DNA of 64,000 nucleotides, taken from NCBI GenBank assembly GCA_040752215.1, contig JBFMEX010000048.1:9754-73753 (forward strand). Direction: 5' to 3'. This stretch comes from JBFMEX01 sp040752215. GTDB taxonomy: Bacteria > Pseudomonadota > Alphaproteobacteria > Rhizobiales > Hyphomicrobiaceae. Positions 33,243 through 42,680 of the stretch are shown piece after piece. The notes under the pieces were generated by a model. That model had not been told where the DNA came from. It made no database searches and saw nothing but the letters and a program-made list of their open reading frames with translations. Position numbers and translations under genes: made by a program. How positions within the stretch are numbered: position 1 is the stretch's first letter; the number at the start of each line of letters is the position of its first letter.

Positions 33243-34568
33243 ATGGCGACCAACGAGATCCTGGCGATTCTCTCGATCGTCTCCTTCTTCGCGCTGCTCG
33301 CGGTCGGGATGCCGGTCGCGCTGACGCTCGCCGTATCCGGGCTGGTGTTCGGGTATCTCGGCTTCGGCGCCGGCCTGTTCGCGCTGCTGCCGGCGCGCAT
33401 CTATGGCATCACCGCCAACTACACGCTGATCGCGATCCCGCTGTTCGTGTTCATGGGCGTGATGCTGGAGAAATCCAGGATCGCCGACGACCTGATGGAC
33501 GTCATCGGCCATCTCGCCGGCGGTCTCAGGGGCGGCATGGGCATCGGCATCATCCTGGTCGGCGTCTTGATGGGCGCGACAACCGGCATCGTCGGCGCGA
33601 CGATCGTTACCCTCGGCCTCATCACGCTGCCGGCGCTGATCCGGCGCAACTATCACCTGCCGACGGCGTGCGGCACGATCTGCGCCTCGGGCACGCTCGG
33701 CCAGATCATCCCGCCGAGCACCATCCTGATCCTGCTCGCCGACATCCTCGGCCAGTCGGTCGGCACGCTGTTCGCCGCGGCGCTGCTTCCCGGCCTGCTG
33801 CTCGCCGGCATCCTGACGACCTACATGGTCGTGCTCGGCATGGTGCGGCCGGAGCTGGTGCCGCCGGTCGACCTCGACGAGCGCCAATCGATGGGCCGCG
33901 GCGAGCTGTGGCGGAAGGCTGCGCGCGTCGGATTGCCGCCGATCGCGTTGGTGCTCGCCGTGCTCGGATCGATCATCGGTGGCGTGGCGGCGCCGACCGA
34001 GGCAGCGTCGATGGGCGCGCTCGGCTCGATCGTCGTCGTCATGCTGGCGCGGCGCTTCTCGTTCGACGTGCTGCGGCAGACGACCTTGGCGACGACGCGC
34101 ATCACCGCCAGCATGATGTTCATCCTGATCTGCGCCCAGGTGTTCGCGCTCGCCTTCCGCGGCCTCAACGGCGAGGCGCTGGTGCACGACATGTTCGAAT
34201 GGCTGCCTGGCGGGGTATCGGCCGAGATCCTGTTCATGCTGGCGATCATCTTCCTGCTCGGCTTCTTCATCGAATGGATCGAGATCAGCTATATCGTCGT
34301 GCCGCTGTTCCTGCCGATCCTGCAGTCGGCAAACGTCGATCTCGTCTGGATCGCGGCGCTGATCGCGCTCAACCTGCAGACCTCGTTCCTAACTCCGCCG
34401 TTCGGCTGGGCGCTGTTCTACCTGCGCAGCGTGGCGCCGCCCTCGGTGCCGACGATGGCGATCTACAAGGGCGTGATTCCCTTCATCCTGCTGCAGATGG
34501 CGGCGCTGGCAGTCGTATTCCTGTTGCCGGACATTGCCACGTGGCTGCCGCGAGCGATCGGCTGGTAG
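33243..34568 (+). CDS. TRAP transporter large membrane subunit (DctM)
   Basis: A 441-residue membrane protein with about twelve spans that forms the ion-coupled channel. Typical segments are FALLPARIYGITANYTLIAIPLFVFMGVML (split) with GVMLEKSRIADDLMD, TIVGATIVTLGLITLPALI, and IIPPSTILILLADILG, plus GLNPFGW-like LTPPFGWALFYLRSV. Together with the TakP-like binding protein and the DctQ subunit it imports an organic acid with sodium. It converges with the GGT-like gene ten bases downstream. Confidence 0.9.
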   Translation: MATNEILAILSIVSFFALLAVGMPVALTLAVSGLVFGYLGFGAGLFALLPARIYGITANYTLIAIPLFVFMGVMLEKSRIADDLMDVIGHLAGGLRGGMGIGIILVGVLMGATTGIVGATIVTLGLITLPALIRRNYHLPTACGTICASGTLGQIIPPSTILILLADILGQSVGTLFAAALLPGLLLAGILTTYMVVLGMVRPELVPPVDLDERQSMGRGELWRKAARVGLPPIALVLAVLGSIIGGVAAPTEAASMGALGSIVVVMLARRFSFDVLRQTTLATTRITASMMFILICAQVFALAFRGLNGEALVHDMFEWLPGGVSAEILFMLAIIFLLGFFIEWIEISYIVVPLFLPILQSANVDLVWIAALIALNLQTSFLTPPFGWALFYLRSVAPPSVPTMAIYKGVIPFILLQMAALAVVFLLPDIATWLPRAIGW

Positions 34569-34578
34569 CGGGGTGGGC

Positions 34579-36180
34579 TCAGAAGCCCGCGGGGCGACCG
34601 TCCCCGCGCGGGTCGGCGGCGCCCTCGATCAGTCCGGCGCGCACGCCGGAGCGATGCAGCACGAGCGCGCCGGCGTGGCCCATGACCTCGTCGAAGGGGC
34701 CGATCAGCTCGACGTCGTGGCCGGCGCGGGAGAGCGCGTCGACGACTGCAGGATCGAAGCGGCTTTCGAGTCGCAGGTTCATGATGTCGGCGCCCCAAGT
34801 GCGCCCCAGCAGCCAGCGCGGCGCGCTGATCGCCTGCTGCAACTCCTGGCCATGGACGACGTGGCGCGTGTAGATGGCCGCCTGGGTCTGCGGCTGGCCT
34901 TCGCCACCCATCGTGCCGTAGGGCATCACGCGGCCGTCGTCGAGCAGCGCCAGCGCCGGCTGGATGGTGTGGAACGGCCGGCGGCCCGGGACGAGCGCGT
35001 TCTGCCGGGCGGGATCGAGCGAGAAGCTGGTGCCGCGGTTCTGCCAGACGATGCCGGTGGTCGCAAGCACGACGCCGGAGCCGAATTCCCAGTAGATGCT
35101 CTGAATGAAGCTGACGGCGTTGCCGGCGGCATCGACCGCGCCGAGCCAGACGGTGTCGCCCGGATTGGCCGGCTGCGGCCAGGGCAATGCGTGCTTCATG
35201 TCGATCGTCGTGGCGCGCTCGGCAAGACGCGCGGGGGCGAGCTCGGCCTGCGGGTCGATGGTCATGAAGTCGGGATCGGTGACGTATCGGTCGCGGACCA
35301 GGAATGCCTGCTTGGTGCTCTCGACCAGGCCATGCACGTAGTCGAAGCTGTCCGGCATGGGACGAGGCAGGCGCTCGACGAGGCCGAGAATCATCAGCGA
35401 GGCGAGTCCCTGGGTCGGCGGCGGCAGGTTGAACACTGTGCCGTGCGCGAGGCGCACCGACAGCGGCGTCACGCGCCGCGCCCGGTAGGCCTCGAGGTCG
35501 GCGAGCCGCAGCGGGCTTCCGGCGGCCTCCAGCTCGCGGGCGATCACGCGGGCGATGTCGCCGCGATAGAAATCGTCGAGCCCGGCGGCCGAGAGCCGCT
35601 CGAGCGTCTCGGCGAGGCGGACGCTCGTGAAGGTGGCGCCGAGCGCCGGCACCTCGCCGCCGGGCAGGAAGGCCTCTGCGAACCCCGGCTGGTCCCTCAG
35701 CTCGGCAAGCTTGGCGCGTGTCGCCCGATGCTGCGTGCCGCTGACCGGAAATCCATCCATCGCATGGGCCACGGCATCCTCGAGGAGGCGCGCGAGTGGC
35801 ATGCGGCCGCCGAGCCGGCGCGCTTCATCGAGCGCCAGCTGCCAGCCGCCGACCGCTCCGGCGACGGTCAGCGCGGCGAGCGGCCCGCGCGAGGGAATGG
35901 CGGCGTGCCCAGCCTCCCGGTAGAGGTGCGTGTCGGCGAGACGTGCGGCGGGGCCGCTCGCATCGATCGCGGTCGGCGCTCGGCCGGCGGCACTAACCAG
36001 CCAGAAATTGTCGCCGCCGAGCGCGTTCATGTGGGGATAGACGACGGCGGTCGTCGCTGCCGCGGCGATCATCGCCTCGACGGCGTTGCCGCCCTCGCGC
36101 AGCACCGAGAGGCCGGCGTCGGCGGCGAGGTGGTGGGGGGCGACGACCATCCCGCGCCGGCACATAGTCGTTTGCAGCAT
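34579..36180 (-). CDS. GGT-like hydrolase (gamma-glutamyltransferase family, divergent)
   Basis: A 533-residue protein of the gamma-glutamyltransferase family without signal peptide, so probably cytoplasmic. Recognisable blocks: MVVAPHHLAADAGLSVLREGGNAVEA, PHMNALGGDNFWLV, the nucleophile region GDTVWLGAVDAAGNAVSFIQ (Thr retained, but GDTV replaces the GTTH of classical enzymes), and MPYGTMGGEGQPQTQAA. Relatives act on acylated amino compounds other than glutathione. It lies directly upstream of the malonate CoA-transferase (about 100 bases after its start) but its part in that pathway is not evident. Confidence 0.75.
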   Translation of the reverse strand: MLQTTMCRRGMVVAPHHLAADAGLSVLREGGNAVEAMIAAAATTAVVYPHMNALGGDNFWLVSAAGRAPTAIDASGPAARLADTHLYREAGHAAIPSRGPLAALTVAGAVGGWQLALDEARRLGGRMPLARLLEDAVAHAMDGFPVSGTQHRATRAKLAELRDQPGFAEAFLPGGEVPALGATFTSVRLAETLERLSAAGLDDFYRGDIARVIARELEAAGSPLRLADLEAYRARRVTPLSVRLAHGTVFNLPPPTQGLASLMILGLVERLPRPMPDSFDYVHGLVESTKQAFLVRDRYVTDPDFMTIDPQAELAPARLAERATTIDMKHALPWPQPANPGDTVWLGAVDAAGNAVSFIQSIYWEFGSGVVLATTGIVWQNRGTSFSLDPARQNALVPGRRPFHTIQPALALLDDGRVMPYGTMGGEGQPQTQAAIYTRHVVHGQELQQAISAPRWLLGRTWGADIMNLRLESRFDPAVVDALSRAGHDVELIGPFDEVMGHAGALVLHRSGVRAGLIEGAADPRGDGRPAGF

Positions 36181-36277
36181 GTCGGGTCCTCAGGGCTGGA
36201 GATCGCACGCCGGTCGGACGGCGGCAGGGTGTTGCGCTTCCTACCATGCCACGCCCCCCGCCGTGCAAGCGCGGCGG

Positions 36278-37441
36278 TCAGGCGCGCGCGCGCCCGGCGA
36301 GCAACGCGAGGATGCGCTCGCGATCGCCGTCGAGGGCCGGCGCCGGCGGGCGTGTCGCGGGATCGGCGAAGCCGGTCATCTTGATCGGGTTGCCGGCCAT
36401 GCGGATCGTGCCGGCCTCGGGGTCCTCCGCCTCGATGATCATGTTGCGGGCCGCCACATGTGGGTCGGCGACGACGTCGGCGACGGTGTTGATCGGACCG
36501 CACGGCACGCCGGCGTCGCCAATGACTGTCAGCCATTCGGCCGTAGGGCGCGTCCGCAACGTGCGCTCGAGCTCGTTTCGGAGCCGCACGTGATGCTGCG
36601 TGCGCTTGTCGTTGGTCTCGAATTCGGCGTCGGCGAGCAGGTCGGGGCGTCCAATCGCGTTGCACAGCTTCTCGAACAGGGCGCGGTTGCCGGCGGCGAC
36701 GATGATATGCCCGTCGCAAGTCTCGATCGCCTCGAACGGGGTGATCGAGGGATGGCGGGCACCGAGCGGACCCGGCACCTGGCCGTCGGCAAGATAGCGG
36801 CCGATCGCGTTCTCGAGGATCGCCACCTGGCAGTCGAGCATGCCGACGTCGACGAAAGCGCCCTTGCCCGAGCGTTGGCGATCGAGGAGCGCGGCGAGGA
36901 TGCCGGCGACGCCGAACAGGCCGGCGGTGATGTCGCCGATCGAGGTGCCGACGCGGGTCGGGCCGGAGCCCGGATGGCCGGTGACGCTCATGATTCCGCC
37001 CATGCCCTGCACTACCATGTCGTAGGCGGCGCGACCGCGGTAGGGCCCGCTGTGGCCGAAGCCGGAGACGGCGGCGTAGACGAGGCGCGGGTTGAGTTCC
37101 TGCAGTCGCGGCCAGCCGAAGCCGAGCTTCTCCATGGTGCCGGGGCGGTAGTTTTCGACCAGCACGTCGGCCGTGGCGACGAGCGCCTCGAGCAGGGCGC
37201 GATCGGAGGGCTGCTTCAGGTCGAGGGCGATGCTCTCCTTGCCTCGATTGAGCGACATGAAGTAGGCCGACTTGCCGTTGATGAACGGGCCGAAGTGGCG
37301 CGCGTCGTCGCCGCCGTCGGGGGTCTCGACCTTGACGACGCGGGCGCCGAGGTCGGCGAGCACCATCGTCGCGTAGGGGCCGGCGAGCACCCTCGTCAGG
37401 TCGACGACGAGGAGGTCGTCGAGGGGGCCGTCTCTTGTCAT
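36278..37441 (-). CDS. CaiB/BaiF (family III) CoA transferase, malonate module
   Basis: A 387-residue family III CoA transferase. DLTRVLAGPYATMVLADLGARVVKVE is the family opening (shown in two parts), NRGKESIALDLKQPSDRALL follows, and GTSIGDITAGLFGVAGILAAL contains the catalytic Asp of the family. Downstream CGPINTVADVVADPHV is also typical. It is encoded with malonyl-CoA decarboxylase and a TRAP transporter, and no malonyl-CoA synthetase (matB) is present, so I infer that it activates malonate by taking CoA from acetyl- or succinyl-CoA. It lies 74 bases downstream of the decarboxylase gene. Confidence 0.82.
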   Translation of the reverse strand: MTRDGPLDDLLVVDLTRVLAGPYATMVLADLGARVVKVETPDGGDDARHFGPFINGKSAYFMSLNRGKESIALDLKQPSDRALLEALVATADVLVENYRPGTMEKLGFGWPRLQELNPRLVYAAVSGFGHSGPYRGRAAYDMVVQGMGGIMSVTGHPGSGPTRVGTSIGDITAGLFGVAGILAALLDRQRSGKGAFVDVGMLDCQVAILENAIGRYLADGQVPGPLGARHPSITPFEAIETCDGHIIVAAGNRALFEKLCNAIGRPDLLADAEFETNDKRTQHHVRLRNELERTLRTRPTAEWLTVIGDAGVPCGPINTVADVVADPHVAARNMIIEAEDPEAGTIRMAGNPIKMTGFADPATRPPAPALDGDRERILALLAGRARA

Positions 37442-37515
37442 CTCGGTTCTCCTTTGACGGTCGCCAGTGCAGAGCGCTCCGGTCAATCGGCCGATTGCGC
37501 CGGGAATGTCATGCG

Positions 37516-38850
37516 TCAAGCGGCGGCGAGAAGGCGGTGGACGGCGCTGGATGCGGCAACCTTGCGCTCGCGCGCGAACGCCTCGTGGTTGGCCTCGATG
37601 TGGGCGAGGTCGTAGCGGTAGTTCACCATCAGTCCCGCGGCCTGACGCAGTCCGCGAGGTGAGACGTCTCCGAGCCAATCGATTCGCTCCAGGCGTGCGC
37701 CATTGCCGAGGTGGAAACGAGCGACGGGATCGACGGGCCCGCCGTCCGGGGCCTTGACGCGGAGGAAGTAATGGGCCGCGAGCGGCATCAAGATCTGCTC
37801 GAGCTCTGCGCTTCGCCCCCGACTTTCGTGCCAGCCGGGCTCGGCGAGTGCGACGCGCAGAAGCGCGCGGCGATCATCGCTCACGACGTCACTCGCTCCG
37901 CTCGCCAGCAGCCCATCGAGCCAGCCGGCGAAGCCGGGCACGGGCGAGAGCGTCACAAACGTCGCGAGCCACGGCAGGTCCCGTTTCAGCTCCTCGACGA
38001 CCTGTTTGATGAGGAAGTTCCCGAACGATACGCCGCGCAGACCCTTCTGGCAGTTGGAGATGGAATAGAAGGCAGCCGTGTCGGCCTCGCGCTCGGCGAG
38101 CACCGGGCGCGCGTCGGCAAGGATGGGAGCGATGGCGTCGGGGCTCCCTTTCGTCAGGGCGACCTCGACGAAGATCAGCGGCTCGTCGAGCATGGCGGGG
38201 TGGAAGAATGCATAGCAGCGCCGGTCGCTCGGCTCGATTCGCCGACGCAAGTCTTCCCAGCTGCGAATCTCGTGCACGGCCTCGTAGCGGATGATCTTCT
38301 CGAGGATCGCGGCGGAGGTGTTCCAGTCGATGCGCTTCAGAACGAGGAAGCCGCGATTGAACCAGGACGAGAGCAGGTGGCCGAAATCGTGATCTACGGC
38401 AGCGAGCGTGGGATGCGATTTCAGAAGCTCGATCAAGTCCTCGCGCATGGCGACTAGCGAGGCAGTGCCGCGCGGTGACCGATTGAGGCGGCGGATCAGC
38501 TCCTGACGGCGGGGCTCGGCGGCCTCGTGCAGGCGGATCGCGTTGGCGTCGGAGGGCGCGCTTGCGTAGGCCTCAATCGCGGCGGCGATGCGTGCATGGT
38601 CGGATCGGAAGCGGCTCGCCAGCATCTCGAAGAACGCGGTCCGACCGGGCTTGTCGAGGGTGCGGTAGAGCTCGAGGACGACTTGGGCACGGACGATGCC
38701 CGAGGATTCCCCACGCTCGGAAAGAATGGCCTCACAGAGCTCGGCCATGCTCTCCTTCGCTGGTGGCCGGGGCTGCGGCGCCTTCTGGATCAGGCGCCGG
38801 CCCTGCTCGGCGATCGACGACAGGAGGTTATCGAGAAAGGCATGGCTCAT
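37516..38850 (-). CDS. matA: Malonyl-CoA decarboxylase
   Basis: A 444-residue enzyme converting malonyl-CoA to acetyl-CoA and CO2. The N-terminal helical domain (VRAQVVLELYRTLDKPGRTAFFEMLASRF) is followed by the GNAT-like catalytic domain, with CYAFFHPAMLDEPLIFVEVAL (in parts), AAFYSISNCQKGLRGVSFG and PVPGFAGWLDGLL as conserved blocks; the C-terminal YFLRVKAPDGGPVDPVARFHLGNGARLERI also matches. The ATG at 38850 overlaps the DctM stop (ATGA). Together with the TRAP genes, the CoA transferase and a GntR regulator it forms a malonate-use module equivalent to the rhizobial mat operon. Confidence 0.92.
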   Translation of the reverse strand: MSHAFLDNLLSSIAEQGRRLIQKAPQPRPPAKESMAELCEAILSERGESSGIVRAQVVLELYRTLDKPGRTAFFEMLASRFRSDHARIAAAIEAYASAPSDANAIRLHEAAEPRRQELIRRLNRSPRGTASLVAMREDLIELLKSHPTLAAVDHDFGHLLSSWFNRGFLVLKRIDWNTSAAILEKIIRYEAVHEIRSWEDLRRRIEPSDRRCYAFFHPAMLDEPLIFVEVALTKGSPDAIAPILADARPVLAEREADTAAFYSISNCQKGLRGVSFGNFLIKQVVEELKRDLPWLATFVTLSPVPGFAGWLDGLLASGASDVVSDDRRALLRVALAEPGWHESRGRSAELEQILMPLAAHYFLRVKAPDGGPVDPVARFHLGNGARLERIDWLGDVSPRGLRQAAGLMVNYRYDLAHIEANHEAFARERKVAASSAVHRLLAAA

Positions 38851-40163
38851 TGAACCGGCCCCATGACGACGTCCGGCAGCCAGGTGGCGATGCCGGGGAA
38901 CAGGCAGAGGAGGAAGATCCCGAGGAACATGACCAGCACGTAGGGCAGTGCACCCCACAGCACCTCGCGGGTCGGGATCTGGGGGGCGATGGCGTTGATG
39001 ACGAACAGGTTGAGGCCGACGGGCGGCGTGATCAGGCCGACCTCCATGTTGATCGTAAGCACGACGGCGAACCAGTAGGGGTCGAAGCCGGCCTGCGTGA
39101 TAATCGGAAACAGCAGCGGCGCCGACATGACGATGATCGCGACCGGGGGCAGGAACATACCGGAGACCAGCAGGAACACGTTGACGACGGCCAGCAGCAT
39201 CCACTTGTTGAGGCCGAGGCCGGCGATCGTTTGCGCCACGGTCTGGGTGATGAACAGCGAGGAGAGCGCGAATGCGAACAATTCCGCCGCGGCCATGATC
39301 ATCATGATCATGACGCTTTCTTTCATCGTCGCCTGGAACACGCCGCCGACGAGCCTGACGGAGAACAGGCGATAGATGACGATCACGGTGACGAGGGTCA
39401 GCAGCGCGCCGGCGCCCGCTGCCTCCGACGGCGTGGCGATGCCGCCGTAGAGCACGTAGAGCGTGCCGGCGATGATGACGATGAACGGCAGCACGCGGGG
39501 CAGGGCGGCAAGCTTCTCGCCGAACGTGAAGCGCGTGCTCGCGAGATCGAATCGGTAGCCTTTGCGCCGGGCGTCGATGAGCGCCCAGACGATGAACATG
39601 GCGGTCAGCATCAGACCGGGCATGACGCCAGCGAGGAACAGTCGGCCGATCGAGGTCTCGGTGGCGATGCCGTAGACGATCATGGTTACGGATGGGGGGA
39701 TCAGGATGCCGAGTGTGCCGCCGGCGCAGATCGAGCCGGTCGCGACCGAGGCTGGATAGCCGCGCTGCAGCATCTCGGGGATGCCCATCTTGCCGATGGC
39801 GGCGCAGGTTGCGGGCGAGGAGCCGGTCATGCCGGCGAAGATCGCGCAGGCGCCGATATTGGACATGACGAGACCGCCGGGAACGCGGTTCAACCAGCGG
39901 TCCAGCGCGCCATAGAGGTCGCGGCCTGCGGGAGAAGCGGCGATGGCCGCGCCCATCAGCACGAACATCGGGATTGAGACGAAGGCGAGATTGGCGATGC
40001 CGCCGAACACCGTCTCGGCGAGCACGTCGAACACGCCCGGACCCTTGGCGACGATGAGGCCTGCGATCGCTGACAGGCCGAGCGCAAAGGCGATCGGCAT
40101 GCCGGTCGCCAGCATCGCGAACAAGAGCAGGATGAGCAATGAGCCGGCGAGAATAGGGGTCAT
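38847..40163 (-). CDS. TRAP transporter large subunit of the malonate module
   Basis: A 438-residue polytopic DctM. FALGLSAIAGLIVAKGPGVF, MTGSSPATCAAIGKMGIPEML, GTLGILIPPSVTMIVYG, GLITPPVGLNLFVINAI and FLLCLFPGIATWLPDVV are the usual membrane and re-entrant motifs. It overlaps both the decarboxylase (ATGA) and DctQ (ATGA). The substrate is inferred to be malonate because every gene of the run serves malonyl-CoA metabolism. Confidence 0.9.
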   Translation of the reverse strand: MTPILAGSLLILLLFAMLATGMPIAFALGLSAIAGLIVAKGPGVFDVLAETVFGGIANLAFVSIPMFVLMGAAIAASPAGRDLYGALDRWLNRVPGGLVMSNIGACAIFAGMTGSSPATCAAIGKMGIPEMLQRGYPASVATGSICAGGTLGILIPPSVTMIVYGIATETSIGRLFLAGVMPGLMLTAMFIVWALIDARRKGYRFDLASTRFTFGEKLAALPRVLPFIVIIAGTLYVLYGGIATPSEAAGAGALLTLVTVIVIYRLFSVRLVGGVFQATMKESVMIMMIMAAAELFAFALSSLFITQTVAQTIAGLGLNKWMLLAVVNVFLLVSGMFLPPVAIIVMSAPLLFPIITQAGFDPYWFAVVLTINMEVGLITPPVGLNLFVINAIAPQIPTREVLWGALPYVLVMFLGIFLLCLFPGIATWLPDVVMGPVQ

Positions 40164-40774
40164 CTCATCCTCCCCTCGAGTTTGATCAATTCGGCTACGT
40201 ACTGGAGGCAGAGCAAGGCGAACCCCACGAACATCGGCAGGATCGGAATCCACAGTGGGATGGCCCACACGGTCTCCGTCCGCCACTCCTGGTCCCAGGC
40301 TTCGTAGAGATAGTGCCAGCTGGCATAGGTCATGCTCGCGCAGAACAGGAGGCCAAGTGCGAGCGCCAGCCGATCGACCCATCGGCGGACGGCGCCAGCG
40401 AGCTTGGCTTGCACGAAGTCGACGCCGACATGGCCGCGGTGAGAGAGGACGTAGGCCGCACCGAGGAAGATTGCGGCGGTCGCCGAGTAGACGACGAACT
40501 CCGTCTGCCAGATCGTGTTCCAGCGCAGTACGGTGCGCACGAAGATCATCTGGCAGACGACAAGGGTCGCCGCCACCAATAGCGCGCCGGCAAGGACGCT
40601 TGCGGCGCGCGAGACGGCCTCGATGCCGCGGACGATGGGGTGCTCGACCTTGCTTCCTTGCGCAGGGGTGATGCCTTCGATGTCGACCCCAGCATTCGCC
40701 AGGGCCTCGATCGCCGCTGCATCGGGGGACGGTGTCCCCGATGCACGCGCCACGCTCTCGCCCGAGCCGCTCAT
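40160..40774 (-). CDS. TRAP transporter small subunit of the malonate module
   Basis: A 204-residue DctQ protein with a roughly 45-residue cytoplasmic N-terminal extension (GESVARASGTPSPDAAAI) before four spans. WNTIWQTEFVVYSATAAIFLGAAYVLSHRGHVGVDF is the conserved block (in parts). The ATG at 40774 overlaps the dctP stop by one base (TGATG); a GTG lies one codon upstream. Coupled to both neighbours. Confidence 0.87.
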   Translation of the reverse strand: MSGSGESVARASGTPSPDAAAIEALANAGVDIEGITPAQGSKVEHPIVRGIEAVSRAASVLAGALLVAATLVVCQMIFVRTVLRWNTIWQTEFVVYSATAAIFLGAAYVLSHRGHVGVDFVQAKLAGAVRRWVDRLALALGLLFCASMTYASWHYLYEAWDQEWRTETVWAIPLWIPILPMFVGFALLCLQYVAELIKLEGRMR

Positions 40775-41772
40775 CACTTCACCTCGAGCGCCTTCTTGAT
40801 CAAGGCATCACCGCCCTTCACGTCCTCGCTGAACTTCTTGTAGGCGGAGCTTTCGGCAACCTTTTTCCAGGCCTCGTAGTCGTCCTTGGACATCTCGATC
40901 ACTTCGACGCCGGCCTTCTTGAAGACATCGATCATCTTCGCGTCACCCTTCTTCGCCTCCTCGAGGAAGTAGGCCTCGGCCTTCTTCCCGGCGTCGCGCA
41001 CTGCCTTCCTCTGCGCTTCGTTGAGGCTCTCGAAGGACTGCTTCGACATCAGCAGCGGCTCGTACATGAACCAGAGCGCGTTCTCTCCCGGTGCGGTCAG
41101 GCACTTGACCTGCTCGAACAGCCGGTAAGAGATGAAGCTCTCCGAGGAGGTGTTGGCGGCGTCGAGCACGCCGGTCTGCATGCCGGTGTAGATCTCGGAG
41201 GAGGGCATCGACGTGATTGATGCGCCGGCGGCGGCGAGCATCTGCTCGAAGGCGGGGCCAGCGGCGCGGAACGTCTGCCCCTTCACGCTGTCGGGGCCCG
41301 TGATGCAGCCCTTCTTGGAGGCGAACGCACCCGACAGCCAGGAATCGGCCAGCACGATGGCCCCGGCCTTCTCGATAATCTTCTTGATCTCGCTCATGAA
41401 CGGCGAGTCGTTCAGGCGAACCGCGCGGTCGTGGTTGCCGACCAGTCCCGGCATCAGCGTGGCCGAGAACTGCTGGTGGCGGCCGGCTGCGTAGTCGAGC
41501 GGGAACAGAGCGACGTCCAACTGCCCCTTCGTCAACGCGCCCCATTGCTCCTTCGGCTTGAACAGCGAGGCGGCCGGAAACACCTGCACGTCGAGGCCGA
41601 CGTTGGCCGCTTTCACCTCGCGGGCCAGGATCTGGACCATCTCGTCGCGTGGATCGCCCTTTCCGCCTGGCCACTGATGCGACGCCTTCAACACCGTCTG
41701 GGCGTTGGCGGCGCTCGACAGCAAGAGAACGGTCACGGCGGCCAGAACGGCCTTCGGCGTGGACGTGCACAT
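40774..41772 (-). CDS. TRAP substrate-binding protein (DctP) of the malonate module
   Basis: A 332-residue periplasmic binding protein with a Sec signal (AVLAAVTVLLLSSAANAQ). The mature part begins LKASHQWPGGKGDPRDEMVQ; KGQTFRAAGPAFEQMLAAAG carries the Arg that usually binds a carboxylate, and IYTGMQTGVLDAANTSSESF follows. Two Cys (KGCITG, VKCLTA) could form a disulfide. The second ATG (41772) is preferred because the GGAGG site is about nine bases before it, whereas the first ATG (41781) abuts the site. The gene is the first of the minus-strand malonate run. Confidence 0.87.
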   Translation of the reverse strand: MCTSTPKAVLAAVTVLLLSSAANAQTVLKASHQWPGGKGDPRDEMVQILAREVKAANVGLDVQVFPAASLFKPKEQWGALTKGQLDVALFPLDYAAGRHQQFSATLMPGLVGNHDRAVRLNDSPFMSEIKKIIEKAGAIVLADSWLSGAFASKKGCITGPDSVKGQTFRAAGPAFEQMLAAAGASITSMPSSEIYTGMQTGVLDAANTSSESFISYRLFEQVKCLTAPGENALWFMYEPLLMSKQSFESLNEAQRKAVRDAGKKAEAYFLEEAKKGDAKMIDVFKKAGVEVIEMSKDDYEAWKKVAESSAYKKFSEDVKGGDALIKKALEVK

Positions 41773-41885
41773 GGTGGGCATCCTCCCTGGCGCTTGTGAT
41801 TTTTCGATTGCTGCTGTCGGGGCTCTCCGGCGCCCTCCAGCAGCGCAGGAGCACTTAAGCGCCAGCCTGTATGGGTTGTCAAGAC

Positions 41886-41899
41886 AATTGTATACAATT
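41886..41899. promoter_or_regulatory. Operator of the malonate module (GntR site)
   Basis: AATTGTATACAATT is a perfect 14-base palindrome, flanked by TCAAGA on the left and CTTGA on the right that extend the symmetry with one extra base. It lies between the divergent dctP (start 41772) and GntR (start 41958) genes. The core TTGTATACAA resembles the operator described for rhizobial MatR, which controls malonate genes, so autoregulated control of both directions by the GntR protein is likely. Confidence 0.75.
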
Positions 41900-41957
41900 C
41901 TTGATTTGACGCATTCGGATGACTAATAATATCATGCAGACGTTGTCGAGGAATGTG

Positions 41958-42623
41958 ATGACCGACCACCGAAAGACGAATCTGAAGGACGCCCTCGAGG
42001 AGGACATCGCAACCGGTCGCCTCGCCCCCGGCGAGCGGCTCGACGAGGTCTCGCTCGGCCAGCGCTTCGGGGTCTCGCGCACGCCGATACGGGAGGCGCT
42101 ACAGCAGCTCGCGGCGGTTGGCCTCGTCGAGATTCGTCCGCACCGCGGCGCGGTCGTCGCGACCGCCGATCCGCACCGCCTGGTCGAGATGTTCGAGGTG
42201 ATGGCCGAGCTGGAGGGCATGGCGGTGCGCCTCGCCTCCCGTCGCCACACGGAGGCGGACATGACGCGCATTCGGGCCGCCCACGAGGCGTGCCGGCGCG
42301 CGGCGAGAAAGGGCGATACCGACGCCTACTACTACGAGAACGAGCGCTTCCATCACGCCATCTACGAGGCGAGCCACAACGGGTTCCTGATCGAGCAATG
42401 CCGCCTGCTGCACCGACGGCTCAAGCCCTACCGGCGGCTGCAGCTCCGCGTCAGGCGGCGCATGGCAGCCTCGCTGGCCGAGCACGAGGCGATCGTCGAG
42501 GCGCTGGCCGCGTTCGACGGGGAGCGCGCGGAGCAGTTGCTGCGCGAGCACATTTCGGTGCAAGGCGAGCGCTTCACCGACCTGATCGCCTCGCTGGCGC
42601 GTGAGCGGGCCGATGCGGAGTAG
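41958..42623 (+). CDS. matR: GntR-family regulator of the malonate module (FadR/FCD type)
   Basis: A 221-residue repressor. The N-terminal winged helix has LKDALEEDIATGRLAPGERL and LGQRFGVSRTPIREALQQLAAVGLVEIRPHRGAVVA (in parts), the hallmark GntR wing. The C-terminal FCD domain has metal/ligand residues typical of FadR-like sensors: ELEGMAVRLA, ENERFHHAIYEASHNG, and LAEHEAIVEALAAFD with conserved His. The ATG at 41958 is chosen over an upstream ATG at 41919 because GAGGA lies closely before it. It diverges from the malonate genes across a palindrome. Confidence 0.87.
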   Translation: MTDHRKTNLKDALEEDIATGRLAPGERLDEVSLGQRFGVSRTPIREALQQLAAVGLVEIRPHRGAVVATADPHRLVEMFEVMAELEGMAVRLASRRHTEADMTRIRAAHEACRRAARKGDTDAYYYENERFHHAIYEASHNGFLIEQCRLLHRRLKPYRRLQLRVRRRMAASLAEHEAIVEALAAFDGERAEQLLREHISVQGERFTDLIASLARERADAE

Positions 42624-42680
42624 CTTGCTCGCGCGGGTCGGCAGTTGACGCGGCCGTCATGTGCGGCCAAGAAGGGGCGC

